Positions 1 to 5,259 of a stretch of 5,259 nucleotides of DNA are shown piece after piece. Origin of the DNA: Planctomycetota bacterium (lineage in GTDB: Bacteria; Planctomycetota; UBA1135; GCA-002686595); NCBI GenBank assembly GCA_021776885.1, contig JAJFFA010000087.1, forward strand, positions 1 through 5,259. Direction: 5' to 3'. The translations under genes and the position numbers were made by a program. The number at the start of each line of letters is the position of its first letter. The first letter of the stretch is position 1. Under the pieces are notes generated by a model, which was given only the letters and a program-made list of their open reading frames with translations, was not told the origin of the DNA and searched no databases.

Positions 1-866
1 TCGGCCTCGGCCTGCGCAGTCGCGGCGGCCTCTGCCTCGGCGGCAGCGGCGGCGGCAGCGACATCGTCGGCCGCTTGCACCTCGTCACCACTGTCCATGA
101 ACTTCCAGGCGCCGAAGCCGATCACGCCGACCACGACGAGGCCACCGACCAGGACGGCGGGGCTCTTCTTGTTGTCCTTCGCGGCCGCGCCGCGACGTCC
201 GCGGGCCGTGCCCTCCTCGTCGCCTGCGCCGGATCGACGCGAGCCGCCGGAGCGGCGCGAGGAGCCCCCCGAGCGGCGCGACGAAGCTCCGGAACGGCGG
301 GCCGAGCTGCCGGAGCGACGGGCCGAGCTGGGGGCCGGCTTCTCGCTGGCCTCGTCCGTGTCCGCTGCAGCCGTGGCCTTCGCGGCGGCGACGGGCTTGC
401 GGATGGCCCGGGTCTTGGCAGCGGCGGGCTTGGGCATGGCAGCGGGCTTGGGCGTCGCGGCCGGGGTGGCGGCGGCGGCCTGGCGCTCGGCCAGCAGGCG
501 CTCCTTCATCGTCGGGCCCGTGCGCTTCTTGGGCTTGACCGGGTAGGCCTCGAAGCCATCGTCATCGGCCCCGGGCCCGGCGGCGGCCGGCTCAGGCCGG
601 GCGGCAGCCGCCTCAGGCTGGGCCACCGGCTCAGGCTTGGGCGTGCGCTGCGAGCGCGGCGCGGGAGGCTGCGTCGAGGGCAGGGGCTTGGCCGCCGGGG
701 GCTCCGCCGCGGCGGGGGCCTCTTCGCGTGCCTCTTCGCGAACCACGGGGCCGACTTCGACCACGCCGTCGGCGCATTTCTGGCACTTGGCGCGGTCGCC
801 TTGAAAGGAGGCAGGGACCTTGAAGCGCGCTCCACAGGAAGCGCAACTGCCGACGCGGTACTCCAT
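1..866 (-). CDS. MJ0042-like zinc-ribbon, single-pass membrane protein with low-complexity linker (C-terminus cut by window edge)
   Basis: Function is unknown. The frame is open from an ATG at 866-864 to the left edge, giving 288 visible residues and no stop. The N-terminus has a zinc ribbon, C8-x2-C11-x16-C28-x2-C31, of the MJ0042-like kind. It is followed by a Pro/Ala/Glu-rich linker (about 35-98), a charged island (about 99-129) with a DDD cluster, a PKKR basic patch and the stretch MKERLLAERQ, an Ala/Lys/Pro linker, a tandem SSxRRSG repeat (180-213), a Lys/Arg-rich stretch, a transmembrane helix (about 237-254) and an Ala/Glu-rich tail. Basic residues before the helix and acidic ones after it predict ribbon inside, tail outside. 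The leader shares GCGAGAAGA with the next zinc-ribbon gene upstream. The cysteine pattern, the helix and the uninterrupted frame support the coding call. Low complexity makes any family assignment beyond the zinc ribbon unsafe. Confidence 0.82.
   Translation of the reverse strand, partial: MEYRVGSCASCGARFKVPASFQGDRAKCQKCADGVVEVGPVVREEAREEAPAAAEPPAAKPLPSTQPPAPRSQRTPKPEPVAQPEAAAARPEPAAAGPGADDDGFEAYPVKPKKRTGPTMKERLLAERQAAAATPAATPKPAAMPKPAAAKTRAIRKPVAAAKATAAADTDEASEKPAPSSARRSGSSARRSGASSRRSGGSSRRSGGSRRSGAGDEEGTARGRRGAAAKDNKKSPAVLVGGLVVVGVIGFGAWKFMDSGDEVQAADDVAAAAAAAEAEAAATAQAEA
228..329 (-). repeat. Tandem 21-bp coding repeat (Ser-Arg-Arg-Ser-Gly units)
   Basis: About five in-frame units encode SSARRSG, SSARRSG, ASSRRSG, GSSRRSG and GSRRSG (residues 180-213 of the zinc-ribbon membrane protein). 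The first four units are 21 bp and the last is 18 bp. Each contains a core reading gagcggcg or a close variant on the plus strand. The units differ mainly at third codon positions and at one Ala/Gly site, so the repeat is degenerate but clearly periodic. It makes a strongly basic, flexible segment just before the membrane helix. The unit length is a multiple of three, so copy-number change would keep the frame. Confidence 0.85.
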
Positions 867-872
867 CGGGAT

Positions 873-881
873 TCTTCTCGC
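873..881 (-). promoter_or_regulatory. Putative ribosome-binding site, GCGAGAAGA
   Basis: The minus strand reads GCGAGAAGA, then six bases, then the ATG at 866. GAGAAG is an imperfect match to the GAGGAG Shine-Dalgarno core. The same nine bases stand before the other zinc-ribbon gene (2343-2351), which supports both starts or reflects descent from a common duplicated leader. Confidence 0.45.
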
Positions 882-895
882 TGGGTTCTGTCTGG

Positions 896-944
896 GCCCG
901 GAAACGGGCGCGGGGCCCTGTCCGGGCTAGGGGTCCGGGACAGG
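896..944 (-). other. Two adjacent inverted repeats in the leader of the zinc-ribbon gene at 866
   Basis: The 201-bp gap between the two zinc-ribbon genes (867-1067) holds no credible gene. It contains two inverted repeats. The first is a five-base stem, GCCCG/CGGGC, at 896-909 around a four-base loop (TTTC on the transcribed strand). The second is a seven-base stem, CCTGTCC (917-923) with GGACAGG (938-944), extendable by a few pairs past a bulge. They lie about 30-80 bases upstream of the ATG. No T-tract follows either stem, so a classic intrinsic terminator is not supported. They could be a leader structure or simply chance pairing in very GC-rich DNA. Confidence 0.35.
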
Positions 945-1041
945 CGCTGGGGGTCTAGGACTCCCATAAGATACCGGGTCGAGGCCGCGGGGGCGCGGCT
1001 CGGCCCGCGATTCACCCGAGCGCGGCTCGCTCCGCGTTTCC

Positions 1042-1047
1042 ATTATC
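1042..1047 (-). promoter_or_regulatory. Possible -10 element GATAAT upstream of the gene starting at 866
   Basis: The minus strand reads GATAAT, five of six matches to TATAAT, in one of the few AT-rich spots of the gap. The best -35 candidate, CTGAGC at 1066-1071 with an 18-base spacer, matches only three of six and overlaps the stop codon of the preceding gene. If used, it would give a leader of roughly 170 bases containing the inverted repeats at 896-944. Weak evidence; listed as a candidate only. Confidence 0.2.
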
Positions 1048-1067
1048 AGGGGCGGGGCCCGGGCCGC

Positions 1068-2339
1068 TCAGCCCCCCTCCGCCTCGCGCCGCGCCTTCTC
1101 CAGCAGCCGCTCCTCGGCCTCGCTGCGCGGCTCGATGTCCAGAAGCGGATCCGGGACCGGCGCGAGACCCTTGAACAGCTTGAAGTTGGCGTCGTACCAG
1201 CCGAACCACTGCAACAGGCCGCTCTCCTGACGTTCGGCAGTGCCCCCCAGCACGGCGTGCGGCTCGTACGAGGTGACGAAGCCGGTGATCTCCTGCAGGC
1301 ACAGGTTGACCTGGTGCAGGCGGATGGCCTGGTCGTCGTCGTTGAGCGGGTTCTCGGCCAGGTAGGTGAGCAGGCCCGGGATGGCGGGCTTGCCCATCTC
1401 GACCAGGGCGCGGTTGGCGTCGAGGCGCACGGCCGGGCGGGCGTCGATGTCGGTCAGCTCGGAGACCAGGCCGCGCACCCGCTCCTGGTCGGCCACGGGC
1501 ATGTCGGCGGGGAAGTCGATGGGGCGCATCTCGCTCTCCATGACCCTGGAACCATCCGACAGCTCGACCATCTCGACCTTGGGCTTCTGAGGGCGGTTGG
1601 CGCGCTCCTCGACCTCCTGCTCCGACTCCGACTTCCAGCGCGTCCAGGCGTACGCCTTCCAGGGCTTGCTGCGCGCGGCGCGCACCAGCAGCCACTCGAC
1701 GTGGCGGTCCGCGGCGCTCGGGTCCGAGCGCGAAGTGACCTTCGTGCGCACGACCGCACGGTCGCCCGTGACGTCCTCGACCCAGCCGTCGTAGGGCTCC
1801 CAGTCGGCCACCAGCTCGGCCGCTTCGCCGCGCAGGAGGTCCTCGATGCGCTCCAGTCTGAAGGCCGTCTGCTCCTCGCGGCTCAGGATCGTCCAGGCGC
1901 GGGGCTCCTCGGCGTCGACCTGCGCGTGCTCCCAGGCCGCGGGGGCGTCGAAGGCGGCCAGGGCCGCGGCGTCGTTGAGGTCGTGGGCCGCCGTGTGCAG
2001 GCTGCGCGCGACGGCCACGGCCGGGCTGTCCCAGTCCATGGTGTCCGCCACGACCTCGGGCTGCGCGGGCTCCTGGACCCGGGGCTTGGGCGGCGGCGCG
2101 GCGGCGACCTCCTCGGTGTCCTTCGAACGGCTCATGACAAGGGCGGCCGCGCCGACCAGGACCACCCCGCCGACGGCCAGGGCGATCTTGGTGTTCTTGT
2201 CGTCGGCCCGGTTGCCGCGGGCGGCGCCGCGGGCGCGGGCCACGTAGACCTTCTCGCAGTTCGAGCAGCGCACCTTCGCTCCGGCCTTCGAGGCGGGCAG
2301 CTCGGCCTGGGTGCGGCAGGAGGGGCATTGGATCTGCAT
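1068..2339 (-). CDS. MJ0042-like zinc-ribbon, single-pass membrane protein with HEAT-like C-terminal segment
   Basis: The 423-residue product has no recognised name. Residues 1-32 form a zinc ribbon, C5-x2-C8-x16-C25-x2-C28, of the MJ0042-like kind. An Arg/Lys-rich stretch (35-51) precedes one transmembrane helix (about 52-69), predicting ribbon inside and the bulk outside. A Pro linker (80-97) leads to an alpha+beta region (about 105-235) whose helix-then-strand pattern, ending in VEWLLVRAARSKPWKAYAW, is compatible with an NTF2-like fold; this is inference. Residues 285-330 have a HEAT-like look, with RLDANRALVEMGKPAIPGLLTYL. An aromatic motif, LLQWFGWYDANFKLFKG, follows near 375-391, then a charged C-terminal helix. 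The ATG at 2339 is chosen because the ribbon begins five residues later and GCGAGAAGA lies three bases upstream. It follows the CRTAC1-like gene by 121 bp. The shared ribbon geometry points to kinship with the gene at 866, but the remainders do not look alike. Confidence 0.9.
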   Translation of the reverse strand: MQIQCPSCRTQAELPASKAGAKVRCSNCEKVYVARARGAARGNRADDKNTKIALAVGGVVLVGAAALVMSRSKDTEEVAAAPPPKPRVQEPAQPEVVADTMDWDSPAVAVARSLHTAAHDLNDAAALAAFDAPAAWEHAQVDAEEPRAWTILSREEQTAFRLERIEDLLRGEAAELVADWEPYDGWVEDVTGDRAVVRTKVTSRSDPSAADRHVEWLLVRAARSKPWKAYAWTRWKSESEQEVEERANRPQKPKVEMVELSDGSRVMESEMRPIDFPADMPVADQERVRGLVSELTDIDARPAVRLDANRALVEMGKPAIPGLLTYLAENPLNDDDQAIRLHQVNLCLQEITGFVTSYEPHAVLGGTAERQESGLLQWFGWYDANFKLFKGLAPVPDPLLDIEPRSEAEERLLEKARREAEGG

Positions 2340-2342
2340 GGG

Positions 2343-2351
2343 TCTTCTCGC
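2343..2351 (-). promoter_or_regulatory. Putative ribosome-binding site, GCGAGAAGA
   Basis: The minus strand reads GCGAGAAGA followed by CCC and the ATG at 2339. The three-base gap after the motif is short for the last A, but GAGAAG as the pairing core would sit four bases from the start. It is identical to the nine bases before the gene at 866. Confidence 0.4.
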
Positions 2352-2421
2352 GGGGACGCGGCCAGGGGATCAGCGCTGGGGAGGAACGCCAGCGCGCGGA
2401 CGCCGGTTCAACCCGCATCCG

Positions 2422-2450
2422 ATTCCAATCGATCGCCGCGGTGTGGGCAA
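2422..2450 (-). promoter_or_regulatory. Possible sigma70-type promoter in the gap before the gene at 2339
   Basis: On the minus strand TTGCCC (2450-2445) is followed after exactly 17 bases by TGGAAT (2427-2422). Each hexamer matches four of six consensus bases. It lies in the 121-bp gap (2340-2460), just after the stop of the CRTAC1-like gene and about 80 bases before the ATG, so it could start a separate transcript for the zinc-ribbon genes. Matches of this quality occur by chance; no terminator is visible in the gap. Confidence 0.25.
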
Positions 2451-2460
2451 GCGGCGGCTG

Positions 2461-4158
2461 TCAGCGCCCCTGGCCGCGGGTCAGTTCGAGGGCCTGATTC
2501 GCCTCGAAGGGCCCGAAGCTCTCGCGCGCTCCGTCCAGCCAGCGCACCTCGAGGGCCTCGACACGCTGCGCCGAGCCCAGGCCCAGGTGCAGCCGCGGAT
2601 CGCAGGAGGAGAGGTAGCTGTACGCGGGTTTCACGTCGCGCCGGACGCGCTCTTCACCGACGTGGAACACGCCCTGGGCGCCCAGGGCGTCGCGACCCCC
2701 GTCCACCAGGCGCACGCTGAGCCAGTTGCCGCGCCGCGGCACGACGTTCATCAAGAGGTTCGCGGCCGCGTCGCGGTTCACGACCAGGATGTCGACGCCC
2801 CCGTCGCCGTCGACATCCCCGAAGGCGGCGCCGCGGCTGGTGGCCGCCTGGGCCCGAAGCGTGCCGTCCGCCAGGCCGGTGCCCTCGAAACCGCCGCCGA
2901 CGCGGCCGCGCAGCAGGACGTTGGGCTCCGCGTAGGGGTCGGCGCTGTCGATGGGCTCCATCTGCAGGTTGACCCGCCCGCAGCTGAAGTAGAGGTCGAG
3001 CAGGCCGTCCTGGTTGAAGTCGAGGAAGCCCACACCGAAGCGCGTGCGCTGGTGCGTGGCGAGGCCGACGCCGAGGCGCGTCGTCTCTTCCGTGAAGTAG
3101 CGCCCCTGGTTGACGAACAGGCCGTCGGTCTCGCGCGCCATGTGCACCACGATCAGGTCCAGGTCCAGGTCGCTGTCGATGTCCGCCACGTCGACGCCCA
3201 TGCCCGCGCGGGCGCTGCCGGTGGGGTCGACGGCCACGCCGGCGACGTCGGCTCGCTCGACGAAGCGGCCGTCCTCGCCGCGGAACCAGAGCTGGTCGGC
3301 CAGCAGGTCGTTGGCCACGAACAGGTCGAGGCGACCGTCGCCGTCCAGGTCGGCGGGGACAACGCCGAGGCCGTTGCCGAAGACCGCACCGAGCCCGACC
3401 TCCTCGGAGACGTCGACGAAGCCCTCGCCGTCGTTGCGGTAAAGGGTGTCGCGGGTGGGGGCATCGAAGATGGAGGGCCCGCAGTAGTCGGGCACGCCGC
3501 TGGGGCCGAAGCACTCCTCGTCGGCGCCGTACTCCCAGCCGACGTAGTTCGTGACGAACAGGTCGAGGTCGCCGTCGGGCTCGAGGTCGAGGAAGCACGC
3601 GCTCGTGCCCCAGGCGGGGTCCCCGACGGCCATGGCCGCGGTCACGTCCTCGAAGCGGCCGCCGCCGAGGTTGCGCAGGAGCACGTTGGGCCCCACGTTC
3701 GTGATGTACAGGTCGATGCGCCCGTCCGCGTCGTAGTCCCCGGCGGCGACGCCCATGCCGTAGCCCGGCACGTCGACGCCGCTGCCCGCGCTGACGTCCA
3801 CGAAGTGCCCCGTCCCGTCGTTCTCGAACAGGCGATGCCCGCCCTGCTGCCCGGGCTCGAGCAAGCTCCCGCTCTGCACACAGAAGGCGTCGAGGTCGCC
3901 GTCCGCGTCCATGTCGAAGAGCGCCGCGCCGCCGCCCATCAGCTCGGGGAAGAGGAACTCCTGCGCGTGCCCCGAGCGGTGCTCGAAGACCAGGCCGCGC
4001 TCGCGCGCCTCGTCGCGGAACCAGACCTCGCCGCCGGGCGCAGGGTCCTCGCTCCGCGCGGGGCTCGGCCCGCGTTCTCCGCAGGCGCCGAGGAGCAGGG
4101 CCAGGGCCAGGGCGCGCACGGGCTTCGCCGGGGCGGGCCTCACCGGGGCGGGCGTCAC
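2461..4158 (-). CDS. CRTAC1-family lipoprotein: FG-GAP/VCBS-like beta-propeller plus ASPIC/UnbV domain
   Basis: The 565-residue product is predicted to be an exported lipid-anchored binding protein; its ligand is unknown. Residues 1-26 form a lipoprotein signal peptide: basic n-region (R7, K12, R15), hydrophobic ALALALLLGA, lipobox LGAC with lipidation at C26. Seven DxDxDGxxD-like calcium loops follow at about 82-90, 141-149, 191-199, 270-278, 326-334, 380-388 and 448-456, fitting a seven-bladed propeller. C216 and C226 flank a short insert before LYRNDGEGF, a pattern typical of the family. The ASPIC/UnbV domain spans about 477-560, including SYLSS and LHLGLG followed by VRWLDG. The start is GTG at 4158: it overlaps the preceding stop as GTGA, has GAGGAG eight bases upstream, and gives a compact signal peptide. 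An upstream in-frame GTG at 4206 would add 16 residues and lengthen the n-region. The fifth loop (DIDSDLDLD) lacks the usual Gly. The family call is firm; the biological role is not known. Confidence 0.95.
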   Translation of the reverse strand: MTPAPVRPAPAKPVRALALALLLGACGERGPSPARSEDPAPGGEVWFRDEARERGLVFEHRSGHAQEFLFPELMGGGAALFDMDADGDLDAFCVQSGSLLEPGQQGGHRLFENDGTGHFVDVSAGSGVDVPGYGMGVAAGDYDADGRIDLYITNVGPNVLLRNLGGGRFEDVTAAMAVGDPAWGTSACFLDLEPDGDLDLFVTNYVGWEYGADEECFGPSGVPDYCGPSIFDAPTRDTLYRNDGEGFVDVSEEVGLGAVFGNGLGVVPADLDGDGRLDLFVANDLLADQLWFRGEDGRFVERADVAGVAVDPTGSARAGMGVDVADIDSDLDLDLIVVHMARETDGLFVNQGRYFTEETTRLGVGLATHQRTRFGVGFLDFNQDGLLDLYFSCGRVNLQMEPIDSADPYAEPNVLLRGRVGGGFEGTGLADGTLRAQAATSRGAAFGDVDGDGGVDILVVNRDAAANLLMNVVPRRGNWLSVRLVDGGRDALGAQGVFHVGEERVRRDVKPAYSYLSSCDPRLHLGLGSAQRVEALEVRWLDGARESFGPFEANQALELTRGQGR

Positions 4159-5259
4159 CGCCCTTGCTCCTCGAGGCGCGCGCGCAGCTTCAGGGCGGCC
4201 GGGCACGTGGGGTCCAGCTCGAGGGCGCGCCCGACGGCTTCGAGAGCGGCCGCGGGCCGGCCGACCAGGGCGTAGGCCTCCGCCCAGCCGACCTGGACCA
4301 GGGGGTCGTCGGGCTCGAGCTCGGCCAGCTGGCCGTAGGAGCTGAGCACGTCGGCGTAGTGCCCGAGCTGGGCCTGGGCGGCGGCCAGCTTGCGCAGGAC
4401 GCGCGTATCCTGCGGCGCCTCGCCCCGGGCCCGCTGCAGCACGAGCAGGGCCGCCTGGAAGTGGCCCGCGTTCATCTGCTCGGTGGCGTAGAGCAGGCGC
4501 GCCGACGACCCGGCCATGTGGGCCTCGACTTCCCGGGTCCAGGGGTCGGGCTGGAAGGGGCTGGCGCCGCGACCGCGCTCCAGGTCGAGGGCCGCCTCGT
4601 CCTCGCGACCCAGGCGGGCCAGGGCCTTGCCGCGCAGCAGGTGCGCCAGGGTCCGCGCGGCCGGCGGCAGCCCGTCGATGGACTTCAGCCGCTCGAGCGC
4701 GCCCTCGGGAGCCCCGCGGTCCAGGTCGAGTCGCGCCAGGCCGAGGATCGCCGCCGGGTCCCCCGGGGCCACGGCCAGGGCGCGCTCGTAGCTGCGCTGT
4801 GCGCCCTCGAAGTCACCTAGCTCGAGGCGCCAGCCGCCGCCGCGGACGTGGGCCGGGGCGTAGCCCGCGAAGGCGGCGCAGGCCGCATCGAGGGCCTCGA
4901 GAGCGCCGCTGAGGTTGCCGTTGCCCGCGCGCGAGACGGCCAGGCGGTAGCCCTCGCGCGCCGCCGCGCGGCTGCCCGGGGCGCAGCGCTCCAGCGCCGC
5001 CGCGTAGCAGGGTTCGGCCAGCTCGAACAGATCGCCGGCCTCGTAGGCCCGCCCGAGCTCGCCCCAGGCGGCGGCGTCCCCGGGGGCGGCCTCGACCGCG
5101 GCGACGCGCGTACGCAGGAACTCGGCCAGGCCCGGGTCGAAGCCGTCGAAGCTGGCGGGTAGCGGAGGGGCGAGGGGCGTGGCAGGGGTCAGCGCGGCCG
5201 TGTCGCCGCGGGCCGCCGCATCGCAGCCCAGGGCGGATGTCAGGGCGTAGGCGGCCAGG
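4155..5259 (-). CDS. TPR-repeat lipoprotein (N-terminus cut by window edge)
   Basis: Probably a protein-interaction scaffold on the envelope. The frame is open from the right edge to TGA at 4157-4155, giving 367 visible residues. The first visible residues, LAAYALTSALGC, look like the end of a lipoprotein signal peptide with Cys at visible residue 12, followed by a Pro/Ala/Thr-rich spacer (about 20-36). The start codon therefore probably lies only some 10-20 codons beyond the window. TPR-like helix pairs follow at about 62-95, 99-131, 134-167, 168-195, 202-232, 254-286, 287-319 and 320-353; the clearest end in ERALAVAPGD, LAELEPDD and RALELDP. A GTG at 4772 could be mistaken for the start, but it falls inside a TPR helix pair and coding-quality sequence continues upstream. 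Its stop overlaps the start of the CRTAC1-like gene, implying coupled synthesis. TPR identity is clear; the lipobox has Ala at -3 rather than the usual Leu, so lipidation is likely but not certain. Confidence 0.9.
   Translation of the reverse strand, partial: LAAYALTSALGCDAAARGDTAALTPATPLAPPLPASFDGFDPGLAEFLRTRVAAVEAAPGDAAAWGELGRAYEAGDLFELAEPCYAAALERCAPGSRAAAREGYRLAVSRAGNGNLSGALEALDAACAAFAGYAPAHVRGGGWRLELGDFEGAQRSYERALAVAPGDPAAILGLARLDLDRGAPEGALERLKSIDGLPPAARTLAHLLRGKALARLGREDEAALDLERGRGASPFQPDPWTREVEAHMAGSSARLLYATEQMNAGHFQAALLVLQRARGEAPQDTRVLRKLAAAQAQLGHYADVLSSYGQLAELEPDDPLVQVGWAEAYALVGRPAAALEAVGRALELDPTCPAALKLRARLEEQGR
4167..4172 (-). promoter_or_regulatory. Shine-Dalgarno GAGGAG before the CRTAC1-like gene
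   Basis: The minus strand reads GAGGAG, then eight bases (CAAGGGCG), then GTG at 4158. It lies inside the end of the TPR gene. Its strength and spacing decide the start at 4158 over the upstream GTG at 4206 and fit reinitiation by ribosomes ending the TPR gene. Confidence 0.75.

Noticed and set aside
968..973. A -10-like TATCTT on the minus strand
   Set aside because: It matches only four of six bases and the place of the -35 hexamer reads GCGCCC, with no similarity to consensus.
506..1015. A 169-codon minus-strand frame overlapping the gene at 1-866
   Set aside because: Its product is an Arg/Pro/Ser-rich shadow. The frame starting at 866 has the four-cysteine ribbon and continues open to the window edge.
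896..1065. Intrinsic terminators at the stems or GC palindrome of the 867-1067 gap
   Set aside because: None of the stems is followed by a run of T on the transcribed strand, so factor-independent termination is not supported.
1012..2418. A 468-codon minus-strand frame overlapping the 423-residue zinc-ribbon gene
   Set aside because: The product is Arg/Gly/Pro-rich with no domain. The overlapping frame at 1068-2339 has the zinc ribbon, transmembrane helix and balanced composition.
75..2720. An 881-codon open frame on the plus strand crossing three minus-strand genes
   Set aside because: Its product is a low-complexity Gly/Arg/Ala/Leu sequence without recognisable domains. It lies antisense to two zinc-ribbon genes and the end of the CRTAC1-like gene and bridges their gaps. 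Long stop-free antisense frames are expected at this GC content.
4156..4206. An upstream GTG start (4206) for the CRTAC1-like gene
   Set aside because: It would overlap the TPR gene by 52 bp and put 16 extra Arg/Ala/Pro-rich residues before the signal peptide. The GTG at 4158 has the GTGA overlap and a well-placed GAGGAG.
2311..4275. A 654-codon plus-strand frame antisense to the CRTAC1-like gene
   Set aside because: It is rich in Val/Asp/Glu/His/Ala because it mirrors the Asp/Gly-rich repeats on the other strand. No known motif is seen, while the minus-strand frame has a full domain set, signal peptide and ribosome site.
4155..4772. A 205-residue TPR protein starting at the GTG at 4772
   Set aside because: The frame continues open upstream to the window edge with further TPR-like helices and a lipobox-like Cys. 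The GTG lies within a TPR helix pair, so it is an internal valine.

Overview
The window is very GC-rich (roughly 70% or more by eye). It appears to carry four protein genes, all on the minus strand, so transcription runs from the right edge to the left. No RNA gene, insertion sequence, CRISPR array or integrase is visible. The gene types (a CRTAC1/ASPIC-UnbV FG-GAP lipoprotein, a TPR lipoprotein and two MJ0042-like zinc-ribbon membrane proteins), together with the GC content and strong Ala/Arg/Gly/Pro bias, suggest a high-GC Planctomycetota-like bacterium. Myxococcota or another Gram-negative lineage with large lipoprotein repertoires remains possible. This assignment is inference; no phylogenetic marker is present.

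Layout in order of transcription. (1) 5259-4155: a TPR-repeat protein, cut at its N-terminus by the window edge. The last residues of what looks like a lipoprotein signal peptide are just visible. (2) 4158-2461: a 565-residue CRTAC1-type lipoprotein with seven calcium-loop FG-GAP/VCBS-like motifs followed by an ASPIC/UnbV domain. Its GTG start overlaps the TPR gene's TGA stop (GTGA) behind a strong GAGGAG ribosome site, so the two are very likely translationally coupled. (3) After a 121-bp gap, 2339-1068: a 423-residue protein with an N-terminal zinc ribbon, one transmembrane helix and a large extracytoplasmic region. (4) After a 201-bp gap containing inverted repeats, 866 to the left edge: a second protein with the same zinc-ribbon geometry, a long low-complexity linker, a tandem Ser-Arg-Arg-Ser-Gly repeat, a transmembrane helix and an Ala/Glu-rich tail that runs off the window.

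How they may work together: genes 1 and 2 probably make a pair of envelope-anchored lipoproteins, a TPR scaffold and a beta-propeller binding protein. Genes 3 and 4 look like a diverged pair of inner-membrane proteins with the zinc ribbon in the cytoplasm and the C-terminus outside. Whether all four share a transcript is not clear. The coupling of genes 1 and 2 is well supported; the link to genes 3 and 4 rests on common direction and modest spacing. Much of the opposite strand is also open over long distances, but those frames look like GC-rich shadows of the minus-strand genes.
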